From contig JBCCAY010000012.1 of assembly GCA_039814575.1 (NCBI GenBank), forward strand, positions 1-64,000: a DNA stretch of 64,000 nucleotides, given 5' to 3'. The notes below the pieces were generated by a model that was not told where the DNA came from, did no database searches, and saw nothing but the letters and a program-made list of their open reading frames with translations. Within the stretch, counting starts at the first letter, position 1; every line of letters begins with the position of its first letter. Below are positions 26,903 through 35,144 of the stretch, one piece after another. The DNA is from MED-G105 sp039814575. Its GTDB lineage: Bacteria > Pseudomonadota > Alphaproteobacteria > Caulobacterales > Parvularculaceae. Made by a program: the position numbers and the translations under genes.

Positions 26903-27376
26903 ATGGCGAAAGAACTTGTTGAAGGCGCAAAAGCGCCAGCCTTCACCCTTCCAACCGACGGAGAGGGATCGGTGAAGCTGAAAGACTACGCTGGCAAAAC
27001 CCTCGTTTTATACTTTTACCCGAAGGACGACACCTCAGGCTGCACCAAGCAGGCGATCGGCTTCTCAGAACACCTTGCAGACTTTGAAAGCGCCGGCGCG
27101 GAGATTCTCGGCGTCTCGAAAGACACCGTGGCCAAGCACGACAAGTTTAAAGCGAAACACGACCTGACCATTACGCTCGGCTCCGACGAAGAAGGCAAAG
27201 CGCTCGAGGCCTATGGCGTGTGGAAAGAGAAAAGCATGTACGGCAAGAAATACATGGGCATTGAACGCTCGACCTTCGTCATTGACGGCAAGGGCGTCAT
27301 CCAGCAAGTCTGGCGTAAAGTGAAAGTTCCGGGGCATGTTGAAGCGGTTCTTGAAGCCGTCGAAGCGCTTGGCTAA
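26903..27376 (+). CDS. bcp: Thioredoxin-dependent peroxiredoxin, Bcp/PrxQ family
   Basis: The 157-residue protein reduces hydroperoxides using a reactive Cys. The family core is present: APAFTLPTD, LYFYPKDDTSGCTKQAIGF with the peroxidatic Cys near residue 46, VSKDTVAKHDKF and the IERSTFVIDGKG strand. In most PrxQ proteins a resolving Cys lies five residues after the first; here that position is not Cys (CTKQAIG). It is the only Cys in the protein, so it should work as a 1-Cys type. I use the ATG at 26903; a GTG at 26891 is in frame, but AAAGGAC sits too close to it to serve as its ribosome site. A DUF455 gene follows after 78 bases. Confidence 0.93.
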   Translation: MAKELVEGAKAPAFTLPTDGEGSVKLKDYAGKTLVLYFYPKDDTSGCTKQAIGFSEHLADFESAGAEILGVSKDTVAKHDKFKAKHDLTITLGSDEEGKALEAYGVWKEKSMYGKKYMGIERSTFVIDGKGVIQQVWRKVKVPGHVEAVLEAVEALG

Positions 27377-27454
27377 TCCTCGCGTCGGCGACGCTGCGGC
27401 CGCTCAACGACCGCAGCAAACGCAGCGATCACGAAGTCGAATTACTAGCGCGCA

Positions 27455-28309
27455 ATGACGGACCCCTCAAAAACCGAAACGCCGCCTTACCGCCGCCTCG
27501 CCCATGCCGCGCTCACAGCCGCAGAGCCGGCAGCGAAAATCGCCGCGGCGCGAGAGGCGGAACGCGCTCTTGCGTCGACTGCGCCTATCTATGCCGCGCT
27601 AACGGGCGACAGCGCAGCGTCCTCCGAACCGCCGGATCGTCCGGCCCGGCCGGCTCACCCGGCGCTCCTCCCGCCGAATGACGTTCCGAGGCGACGGATC
27701 GGCTCGCCGGCTGGCCGCGTCGCCTTGATGCACGCGGTCGCCCATATCGAACTGAACGCGATCGATCTCGCCTTCGACATGGCGGCGCGCTTCGCCGATG
27801 AAATCGCCGCCGCCGGCCTCGACGCCGAAGCGTTTGTGCGAGACTGGTTCGCAGTTGCGGTCGATGAAGCCCGCCATTTCGCTATGATAGAAGCCCGCCT
27901 CGACGACCTCGGATCACATTATGGGGCGTTGGCGGCCCATGACGGACTTTGGGAGGCGGCGTTAAAAACAGCGGACAGCGCCCTTGCCCGGCTAGCCGTC
28001 GCGCCGATGGTTCTAGAAGCGCGTGGTCTCGACGTGACGCCGGGCATGATCGAGAAATTGATGAACGCGAACGACGACAAAAGCGCGGATGTCCTAAGGG
28101 TAATTTACCAAGAAGAAATCGATCACGTTCGCAAAGGCGTCTTCTGGTTCAACACCCTTTGCGGCGCGCGCGATCTCAATCCTGCTGAAACCTTCGAAAC
28201 CCTCGTGCGCGCGCGTTTCAATGGCGGCCTGAAACCGCCCTTTAATGACGATGCCCGCGGCCGGGCCGGGTTCGACCCAGCGTATTATTCGCCCTTCACC
28301 GTTGCTTAA
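27455..28309 (+). CDS. Ferritin-like DUF455 protein
   Basis: The 284-residue protein matches the DUF455 family: ALMHAVAHIELNAIDLAFD, then DWFAVAVDEARHFAMIEARL with an ExxH metal motif, APMVLEARGLDVTPGMIEK, and YQEEIDHVRKGVFWF with the second carboxylate/His pair, ending in FNGGLKPPFND. The spacing of the Glu/His motifs predicts a four-helix di-metal fold like ferritins and the related tRNA hydroxylases MiaE. The exact reaction is unknown. The first roughly 90 residues are Ala/Pro-rich. It follows bcp on the same strand, so both may answer to oxidative stress (inference). Confidence 0.88.
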   Translation: MTDPSKTETPPYRRLAHAALTAAEPAAKIAAAREAERALASTAPIYAALTGDSAASSEPPDRPARPAHPALLPPNDVPRRRIGSPAGRVALMHAVAHIELNAIDLAFDMAARFADEIAAAGLDAEAFVRDWFAVAVDEARHFAMIEARLDDLGSHYGALAAHDGLWEAALKTADSALARLAVAPMVLEARGLDVTPGMIEKLMNANDDKSADVLRVIYQEEIDHVRKGVFWFNTLCGARDLNPAETFETLVRARFNGGLKPPFNDDARGRAGFDPAYYSPFTVA

Positions 28310-28684
28310 CATTAGCTACGCAGCGGTCTTGCACCGTTAAAACGGACATAGATTAAGTGCGATCACATTTCCCGTGACGCCGTGTCTCGCCTTGGCGAAT
28401 TCGGTCGCATCAATCGATGCCGCCTTGGGAACGCATTTTGCCAGGTCAGTGAGGAAGGCCGCAAAGATCGCCTCGTTTTGGGAAAACGCAGTGATTTATG
28501 ACCGGAACATTAAAAAAGTGTCGTGATTAGATCACATAAGAGTTGCGAAAACTGTGGATATCGGCTGCAATATTTTAAGGGGTATGCCGCACTCTAGCGC
28601 TCCGTATTGACGTCGGGAATCAATATGGGGGGGCGACGTTAGGGCGTGATACGCGGTTAAAGGGTCAGTGAAGGGCGTAGATTG
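28310..28684. other. Intergenic region upstream of the M23/bactofilin pair
   Basis: No gene is seen in these 375 bases. Two symmetrical sequences stand out: GTGATTAGATCAC at 28523-28535 (perfect 5-base arms around TAG, listed separately), and CCGTATTGA at 28602-28610 facing TCAATATGG at 28620-28628, a 9-base inverted repeat with one mismatch. The region probably holds the promoter of the peptidase-bactofilin operon. Confidence 0.5.
28523..28535. promoter_or_regulatory. Palindrome GTGAT-TAG-ATCAC, candidate operator
   Basis: Perfect 5-base arms with a 3-base centre, about 150 bases before the M23 peptidase start. The arms look like short dyad operators of dimeric regulators. It is too short to name a regulator, and chance is possible. 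Confidence 0.3.
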
Positions 28685-30001
28685 ATGGGACGAAAGTCCG
28701 GCAGGGCGAGGCGCTTCGTAAGCCGTTTCTTTAAAGAACGGCAGATTTATCACCGAAGCGACGGCGTAGTCCATTTCATTTCAATGTCGACGCGCACGCA
28801 GATGGCGCTCGCCACGGTTATTGTCGCGGCGCTTCTCTGGGTCGCTTACGCCTCCGTCAACGTTGTTTTTAAAGAACAAATCATCGTCGCCAAAGACCGC
28901 AATGAGCGCGTTCAGCGCGACCTCTATGAACGCCGCCTAGAAAAAGCCCACCGCGCCTATAACGACATGAACGCTCTCAATGTCGTTCTGCAAGAAGAGT
29001 TCGACGAAGCAATGAGCGAGATTTCCAGTCGCCATCAAACGCTTCGCGCCATGGTGGACCGGAAATCTGCCGTCGACACCGTGATCGAAGGCCTGACCGA
29101 CAGCCTATCCGAAGCCGGCTTCCCCAACGGCCAACGGCCGAATAACTCCAATCGCATCATGATTGATCTGGCCCCGGCTGAGCCGACCCCGCGCCAATCG
29201 AGAATTTCTATGATTGAAGCGAGCGCCCTCAAAGAAGCCGACCATACCGACAGCGGCGTCATGCGGAACGAGATCGCAGCGCAATCAATGCGCCAAATCG
29301 AGCGCGCTGCCGGCAATCTTTACGTCGAGCAAGTGATGCTGCTCGCTCGTGTCGAGGAAACCGCCGAACAGCGCATCCAGGACCTTCGCCATATTCTGCG
29401 CACCACGGGCGTGACGGCGGACACCCTGACTACGGCCCCGAAAATCGCCAATCGCGTGCTCGCCCAAGGCGGGCCCTATATCGATCCGTCAAATCTCTCC
29501 AGCGCCTCGACCTTGTTCTTCCGTCGCACAAACCGCGCCGGCGTTCTTCTCGACGAACTCGATCAATTGACGGACGTGCTTGATAATATCCCCCTCTCCT
29601 CGCCCCTCACTGCAAGCCGACGCCAGACCAGCGGTTTCGGCATTCGTCGCGACCCATTCAATGGCCGCCCAGCCAGCCATTACGGGTTGGACTTCGTTGC
29701 GGCCTGGGCCTCGCCGATTGTCGCGACCGCACCGGGCACTGTTCGCTTTGTCGGCGTGCGCGGCGGCTATGGGCGGGTCGTCGAAATCGATCATGGCAAC
29801 GGTTTCCTAACCCGTTACGCGCATATGAAACGGTATGTGGTGAAGAAGGGCCAAAAGGTGAAGCTTCACGAGAAAATCGGCGAATTGGGCAATACGGGCC
29901 GCAGCACAGCGCCCCATTTGCATTACGAAGTTCTCTACCGCGGCAAGCCCAAAGATCCTGAGAAGTTTATCGAGGCGGGACGTTATGTTTTCGAAAGCTA
30001 A
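28685..30001 (+). CDS. Membrane-anchored M23 (LytM-type) peptidoglycan endopeptidase
   Basis: The protein of about 438 residues has a basic cytoplasmic start (MGRKSGRARRFVSRFFKER). One membrane helix lies near residues 40-60 (MALATVIVAALLWVAYASV), then a long predicted coiled coil (about 65-230), then the zinc peptidase domain (about 310-420). Zinc ligands and catalytic residues are visible as SHYGLD (H and D) and PHLHYEV (HxH). The gene overlaps the bactofilin gene by 17 bases, so the two are translated together. M23 peptidases paired with bactofilins shape cells, stalks or buds in related bacteria (for example the LmdC/bactofilin pairs of Hyphomonas-type organisms), so a morphogenetic role is likely. 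Confidence 0.92.
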   Translation: MGRKSGRARRFVSRFFKERQIYHRSDGVVHFISMSTRTQMALATVIVAALLWVAYASVNVVFKEQIIVAKDRNERVQRDLYERRLEKAHRAYNDMNALNVVLQEEFDEAMSEISSRHQTLRAMVDRKSAVDTVIEGLTDSLSEAGFPNGQRPNNSNRIMIDLAPAEPTPRQSRISMIEASALKEADHTDSGVMRNEIAAQSMRQIERAAGNLYVEQVMLLARVEETAEQRIQDLRHILRTTGVTADTLTTAPKIANRVLAQGGPYIDPSNLSSASTLFFRRTNRAGVLLDELDQLTDVLDNIPLSSPLTASRRQTSGFGIRRDPFNGRPASHYGLDFVAAWASPIVATAPGTVRFVGVRGGYGRVVEIDHGNGFLTRYAHMKRYVVKKGQKVKLHEKIGELGNTGRSTAPHLHYEVLYRGKPKDPEKFIEAGRYVFES

Positions 30002-30575
30002 GACAAAACCGACATCGGACGAACGTAAGAATTTGAATGGGGGCTCTGAAGTGAGTACAGCCGCCTCCGCCGCGCCTTCAGCGTCAAAAAGGTCAAGCTC
30101 AATGAAATCAGCAGGGGTTCCGTCGATTTTTTCCGCGGACGTTGTTGTCAAAGGCAACATTAATTCAGTCGGCGAAGTGCAGCTCGACGGCGAACTCGAA
30201 GGCGACATCAAGTCGGCGGTGCTCATCGTCGGCGAGAAGGCCTCGGTCAAAGGCGAAATCATTTGCGAGAACGTGACCGTCCGCGGCCGTGTCGAAGGCG
30301 GCATTCGCGCCAAGCAAGTGACGCTCGCCTCCACGGCGCACATTCTCGGCGACATTCTCCACTCGTCTTTGGCGGTGGAAAGCGGCGCACATTTCGAGGG
30401 CAATTGCCGTCACTCGGACGATCCCCTGTCGGACGCTTCAGCCAAAGACTTCCGCAAGTCGCGGCCAGCGTCCTCTGCGCCGCGCCCGACAATCGTCGCC
30501 GGCAGCGATGCCGAAGACGAGAATCGCGGCGACGCGCCGTCCTTCCTAAATCCGAGCCGCTCACCGCTGCGTTAG
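29985..30575 (+). CDS. Bactofilin cytoskeletal protein
   Basis: The 196-residue protein has a short Ser/Lys-rich N-terminus (about 1-45), a bactofilin (DUF583) beta-helix core at about 45-135 with its regular repeats (GNINSVGEVQLDGELEGDI, GEIICENVTVRGRVEGGI, ILGDILHSSLAVESGAHFEG), and a disordered C-terminal tail rich in Ser, Pro and Arg. Bactofilins polymerise without nucleotide into membrane-attached filaments that position cell-wall enzymes. The start ATG lies inside the last codons of the M23 peptidase gene. A good intrinsic terminator follows, so the pair forms a compact two-gene operon. Confidence 0.95.
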   Translation: MFSKAKTKPTSDERKNLNGGSEVSTAASAAPSASKRSSSMKSAGVPSIFSADVVVKGNINSVGEVQLDGELEGDIKSAVLIVGEKASVKGEIICENVTVRGRVEGGIRAKQVTLASTAHILGDILHSSLAVESGAHFEGNCRHSDDPLSDASAKDFRKSRPASSAPRPTIVAGSDAEDENRGDAPSFLNPSRSPLR

Positions 30576-30666
30576 AGCCGGCGCGTTCGATCCGCTTTAC
30601 GCTTTGCGCTTCTAAGCATGGCGCACAGATCGGGCGACGTTAGGTTTTATTGCGTGCTGTGCAAGG

Positions 30667-30701
30667 ACGAGCCCCGCCGATGCGGACAGGGCTCGTGTTT
30701 T
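30667..30701 (+). terminator. Intrinsic terminator after the bactofilin gene
   Basis: ACGAGCCC (30667-30674) pairs perfectly with GGGCTCGT (30689-30696) around a 14-base loop, followed by GTTTT. It sits between the bactofilin stop and the convergent amidohydrolase stop, where a terminator is needed. Confidence 0.8.
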
Positions 30702-30706
30702 AAGCG

Positions 30707-32611
30707 CTACGATTTAGACAGTATCGCGATCGCGCTAATCCGCTTATCTTCGATTTCATAGCGAATGTTTCGATCGCCGCCGTCCGGCCAACGCTCTTGC
30801 TGCACGACAATGGACCCTGTGTCCACATGATCGGTGCGTAGCCTTACGCCCTTCGCTTTACGCGCCGGGCCTAGTTTACGCACGACTGCCTTGCGGCCTG
30901 TGACTCTGCGACCTGCCTCATCGACAAAAACAACGTCGTCTAACAAAAGCGCGCCAAACGCCTTATCGTCCCTTAAATTATAGGCGTTTCGTAGGCGGGT
31001 GACGACATCGAACGCCGTATCGTCATTCAACATATCCGCCGTAGCATAATGCCCGTCCCGGAATAGTCCCACGACTTTCGCCGCATTCATAATATCTTCG
31101 GACGGATCTTCGCTTACCAACACCAGATCAGCGCGTTTGCCGACAGTGACAGAGCCGATCTCATCCTCTAATTCGATATACCGCGCGCTGTTAATCGTCG
31201 CCGACGTCAGTATGTCGAGATCGCTCATCCCCGCTTCACGGTATTTCTCAAACTCAGCATAAATCGCTGCGCCATAGGGAATGCCCACAATACCGGCATC
31301 CGTGCCCATCGCGACGGGAATGCCCGCCGCATGGACGCGCCGAAGATTGCGCACAGCGACGTCAACTTCTTCCGTGTAAGGCTCAGCGGCCATCGCCTCA
31401 GTTAGCGTCATGCCGTCAAACCGCGAGCCGCCCGCCGGAATAACAAGCGCATCAGTGTCGCCGCCTCGTAAATCGATCATTTGCGCCGTGACGTGCGGAT
31501 CACTGACAAGAATTTCCTCTGTCACCAGCGTTAAATGTCCAGCGACAGCGCCGAAATATCGTTCAGAGGCGATTGCGGTCCACATTTGCTGCGTGCCGTG
31601 TTCTTTCATGAGACTGATATATTCGTCATCGACCTCGTCGAAGAAAACGCCGTGCACCAAGTTTGCGCCCATCGGCATCACGGCCTTTGCGCGCCACGCC
31701 TCGATCGCGTCAATGCCGGTCTTCAAACCGAGACGCGTCGCCTCGTCGACCATCGCATTGACCGTCGGCAATAGTTTCTTCCAATCGCCAGGCTCTTCCG
31801 GCTCACCAATGAACTTGCTGTCCACGAACCAGATTTTTTGAAGGTCCGGCTTCAACGCTTCAACATATGCTTGGAGTGTCGCGACGCCTTGCTCAGGCGT
31901 TGAAACGACGGTTTCGAACTCACCGGACAAAATATCCTCAGGCGTCGGAAAAACCGCTTCTTCGCTAGGTGGTAAGAGCCGTGGATGAGACAGCAATGTC
32001 GCAAGAAGAATGCGCGGCCCCATTTCCATTTTCGCGGCGCGCGCCCGCGTGCCTGTCATTTCTCCATATGTCCATAGGGAATCGCCAGGCGACATAATCG
32101 TCGTGATGCCGGCGCGCGCGTGGCGTTTTAGATTCGCCTCAAAGCTATACTCAGGCAAGAGCAGACCGAGATCATACATGAAGTCCGCCGGCGACTTCCC
32201 CTCCATCTCTGCGCCCGCATCCCCCGTCATTTCGTAGGCGCCAACCAACGAACCGCCAAAACCGAAATGGACATGAAGGTCCATCAGCCCAGGGATCATC
32301 CATTTCCCGGCGCCGTCGATAATGTGCGCGTCCGCCGGCGTTTCCGTTTCGCTTGCCGGACCGAACGCGGTGATTTCACCATTCTCAATAATCACGGTCG
32401 CGTCGTCGATGGACTCAAACCCTCTAGGATTGACGACATCAACGCCCACGACGGCGATCGGGTGTTCCTCACCGTCATGCGCCGACGCGACGCTCAATGC
32501 GCCAACCGACAAAGTCGATGAGCATGCGATGAGGAGCGCCACCGTCGCAGCCTTGCGCACTCGATAATTTAACGGACGCCTACACGCAGGTAGAAGTTTC
32601 TTCATCACCAT
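30707..32611 (-). CDS. Secreted amidohydrolase with C-terminal NTF2-like domain, paralogue 1
   Basis: The 634-residue protein has a long signal peptide (hydrophobic AATVALLIACSSTLSVGAL, cleavage near ASA), so it is exported. The metal-dependent amidohydrolase barrel shows VDVVNPRGFESIDDATV, the metal-binding DLHVHFGFGG and GTDAGIVGIPYGAA with the catalytic Asp, and ends with GKRADLVLVSEDPSEDI, typical of imidazolonepropionase/Xaa-Pro dipeptidase-type enzymes. About 110 extra residues (from NDDTAFDVVTRLRNAYNLRD) resemble an NTF2/SnoaL-like domain. The substrate is unknown. It lies 77 bases after a close paralogue on the same strand; the two agree over their whole length, so they arose by tandem duplication. 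Confidence 0.88.
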   Translation of the reverse strand: MVMKKLLPACRRPLNYRVRKAATVALLIACSSTLSVGALSVASAHDGEEHPIAVVGVDVVNPRGFESIDDATVIIENGEITAFGPASETETPADAHIIDGAGKWMIPGLMDLHVHFGFGGSLVGAYEMTGDAGAEMEGKSPADFMYDLGLLLPEYSFEANLKRHARAGITTIMSPGDSLWTYGEMTGTRARAAKMEMGPRILLATLLSHPRLLPPSEEAVFPTPEDILSGEFETVVSTPEQGVATLQAYVEALKPDLQKIWFVDSKFIGEPEEPGDWKKLLPTVNAMVDEATRLGLKTGIDAIEAWRAKAVMPMGANLVHGVFFDEVDDEYISLMKEHGTQQMWTAIASERYFGAVAGHLTLVTEEILVSDPHVTAQMIDLRGGDTDALVIPAGGSRFDGMTLTEAMAAEPYTEEVDVAVRNLRRVHAAGIPVAMGTDAGIVGIPYGAAIYAEFEKYREAGMSDLDILTSATINSARYIELEDEIGSVTVGKRADLVLVSEDPSEDIMNAAKVVGLFRDGHYATADMLNDDTAFDVVTRLRNAYNLRDDKAFGALLLDDVVFVDEAGRRVTGRKAVVRKLGPARKAKGVRLRTDHVDTGSIVVQQERWPDGGDRNIRYEIEDKRISAIAILSKS

Positions 32612-32688
32612 CTACTTCCCTATAATGACTTTTCCGGATCGTTTCGTTGATTAGACATCGCTGATAGAGTGCGCCGCCGTGGCGCCGA

Positions 32689-34578
32689 TCAGCTCCACGG
32701 CAGAACTTCTATCTCTTTTATTGCGTTATCCCGCACAAAATAACGAACATTGCGGTTCTTGCCGTCGGGCCAACGTTCTTTTTGAACAACAATTGAACCG
32801 TTTTCTAAATGGTCGAGACGTGTCCTCAGACCAGATGTCTTCCGAGACGGTCCAAAATTACGAACAACACTTTTACGTCCCTCAAACTTGCGGCCATTGC
32901 CTTTCAATACAACGGACTCGGATAAAAGAGCGCCGAACGCCTTTTCATCTCCCAAATTAAAGGCGTTGCGAAGACGTGTCACAACATCGAAGGGCGTGTC
33001 GTCATTCAACATATCCGCCGTCGCATACTGTCCGTCGCGAAATAGGCCGACAACTTTCGCTGCATTCTTAATATCTTTCGACGGGTCAGCGCTCAAAAGT
33101 ACAAGGTCGGCGCGTTTACCGACCGTGACTGACCCAATTTGATCCTCCATCTCGAGATACTGGGCGTTGTTAATCGTCGCGGCGGTGAGAACTTCCAGAT
33201 CACTAAATCCGGCCTCAAGGTATTTCTCGAATTCAGCGTAGATTGCAGCGCCGTAGGGAATGCCCGGGATGCCGGCGTCCGTGCCGATCGCCACCGGTAT
33301 TCCCGCCTTATGGACGCGCCCTAAATTACGCACCGCCACGCCAATTTCCTCGGTATAAGGCGGTTCTTTCATCGCCTGCGTCAACGTCAAGCCGTCAAAA
33401 CGCGAGCCGCCGGCCGGTATGATGTACCCATCGGTGTCGCCAGCACGCATGTCGACAATCTGCGCCGTCGTATGGGGGTCGCTGATGAGAATCTCCTCCG
33501 TCGCCAAGGTCAAGTGTCCCGCGACAGCGCCGAAATACCGCTCTGACGCGATCGCCGTCCACAGCTGACGGGTCTTATTTTGTTTCATGAGACTGATATA
33601 TTCATCGTCGACCTCGCCGAAGAAAACGCCGTGGACTAAGTCCGCGCCGGTGGGCATCACCGACTTTGCCCGCCACACTTCAATTGCATCAATCGCCGTT
33701 CGCAAACCGAGCTGATCGGCTTCAGCAACCATCGCTTTGACCGTCGGCAATAGTTTTAGCCATGTGTCCGGCGCTTCCGGTTCGCCAATGAACTTACTGT
33801 CCACAAACCAAATCTTTTGCAGATCGGGGTTTAACACCTCAGCATACGTGCGAATTGCCGCGACGCCCTGTTCGGGAATTGTTACGACACTGTCAAAGTC
33901 ACCCGATAAAACAGATTCTGGCGTTGGAAAAACCGGCTTCTCGCCTGGCTTCAAAAGCTGCGGATGAGATCCAGGCGTCGCAAGAATAACCCGCGGCGCA
34001 ACTGGCATTTTCGCCGCCCGCACACGCGTCCCAGTTTCTTCATTGTAAGCCCAAGGCCAATCACCCGGCGACATGATCGTCGTCACGCCAGCGCGGGCAT
34101 GGCGCAAGAGGGTCGATTCCAACGTATACGCCGACAAAAGTATGTTTAAGTCGTACATATCGCCGAGTTGCGGCTCGGCCATCGCCGACTCTGACGCCAT
34201 TTCATAGGAGCCGACAACAGAACCGCCACCACCCAGATGTACATGGAGATCCATTAAGCCGGGGATCAACCACTTATCAGCGCCGTCGATGACGCGCGCA
34301 TCGGCCGGCGTTGCAACCTTGCTTTTCGCCCCAAATGCCGCGATCACGCCGTCTTTAATGAGGACTGTCGCATCATCAAGAGACTCAAAACCAATGGGGT
34401 TCACGACGTCGACGCCGACAATTGCGATCGTAGCGCCTTCTTGAGCTTTTGCTGCGTATGCGAAGGACATTGAGAAGCCGGCGACAATACTTGCAAAAAC
34501 GACAAGCGCTCGCGTCACAATCCGAACGCCGCCGATAATCGGATCGACAGTATCGCAAGGAACGGATTTCAACATCAT
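32689..34578 (-). CDS. Secreted amidohydrolase with C-terminal NTF2-like domain, paralogue 2
   Basis: The 629-residue protein shares architecture and most residues with the next gene: an exported N-terminus (ALVVFASIVAGFSMSFAYAA), the metal site DLHVHLGGGG, LVHGVFFGEVDDEYISLMK, GTDAGIPGIPYGAA, GKRADLVLLSADPSKDI and the C-terminal NTF2-like part (VVTRLRNAFNLGDEKAFGALL). Paralogues diverge mostly in the N-terminal signal region and the last 100 residues, which may mean different substrates. AAAGGA about ten bases upstream supports the start, with two ATG codons in a row. It is the first gene of the pair, and a perfect inverted repeat lies about 76 bases upstream. Confidence 0.88.
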   Translation of the reverse strand: MMLKSVPCDTVDPIIGGVRIVTRALVVFASIVAGFSMSFAYAAKAQEGATIAIVGVDVVNPIGFESLDDATVLIKDGVIAAFGAKSKVATPADARVIDGADKWLIPGLMDLHVHLGGGGSVVGSYEMASESAMAEPQLGDMYDLNILLSAYTLESTLLRHARAGVTTIMSPGDWPWAYNEETGTRVRAAKMPVAPRVILATPGSHPQLLKPGEKPVFPTPESVLSGDFDSVVTIPEQGVAAIRTYAEVLNPDLQKIWFVDSKFIGEPEAPDTWLKLLPTVKAMVAEADQLGLRTAIDAIEVWRAKSVMPTGADLVHGVFFGEVDDEYISLMKQNKTRQLWTAIASERYFGAVAGHLTLATEEILISDPHTTAQIVDMRAGDTDGYIIPAGGSRFDGLTLTQAMKEPPYTEEIGVAVRNLGRVHKAGIPVAIGTDAGIPGIPYGAAIYAEFEKYLEAGFSDLEVLTAATINNAQYLEMEDQIGSVTVGKRADLVLLSADPSKDIKNAAKVVGLFRDGQYATADMLNDDTPFDVVTRLRNAFNLGDEKAFGALLSESVVLKGNGRKFEGRKSVVRNFGPSRKTSGLRTRLDHLENGSIVVQKERWPDGKNRNVRYFVRDNAIKEIEVLPWS

Positions 34579-34653
34579 CGTCTATCCTTTTTGTCATTAA
34601 CCCTCTTCAAGAAGATAAGACGGACGCTGCGCGCAAAACTCCCATCGCCATTC

Positions 34654-34677
34654 GCGAGAATTGAAAATAATTCTCGC
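34654..34677. promoter_or_regulatory. Perfect 9-base inverted repeat upstream of the amidohydrolase pair, candidate operator
   Basis: GCGAGAATT (34654-34662) and AATTCTCGC (34669-34677) are exact reverse complements separated by GAAAAT. The site lies 76-99 bases before the first amidohydrolase start, where an operator or activator site would be. The AT-rich centre GAATTGAAAATAATTC is loosely like a Fur-type box, but the match is not good enough to name the regulator. Confidence 0.55.
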
Positions 34678-35144
34678 TCATTACGCCGCGTGCGATAGGT
34701 CAACCGTCGCGTTAGCAGATAAGCAAAGCATTGAACGAAAACTGCGGCCCTTAGAGGGGTTCATGTCCAGTCGGAATCGTTTGAGTGTTCTAAATTATTG
34801 TTTTGTCGCACTTCTTTTTGCGGACAATCACACACTTACCCGCAAAGCGCTCTCGGACGCTTACTATAATGCACCGTCCAGGCGGGACTGTTTCCGTTCT
34901 CGGACCAGGTCACTCTACGGCGCTTTCTGTTAGAAGGCGCTAGGGGGCGTCAGGATGCCGCTCCGCCTACATGTTGCACCAGCACATTACAAGGAAGATT
35001 CAACAAAGAAGAATCTGTGTACGATCAGATTTAAATGCGACTCTTTGCAATGATGGGTGCGCCCCTGATTTGTTCGCCGAGATTTAGCGCGTTACACGCA
35101 TCTCCAATATGGCTCTAAGAACCTCGCAAGCATTTTGTCACCGG
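34678..35144. other. Intergenic region with no recognised gene
   Basis: The stretch lies upstream of the amidohydrolase pair and downstream of prfB. A 90-codon plus-strand frame at 34661-34933 has no recognisable content and unusual composition (many Cys, Arg and Tyr), so I do not call it. No clear prfB terminator is seen. Confidence 0.4.

Noticed and set aside
34661..34933. 90-codon plus-strand frame upstream of the amidohydrolases
   Set aside because: Begins inside the inverted repeat region, has atypical composition and no recognisable family.
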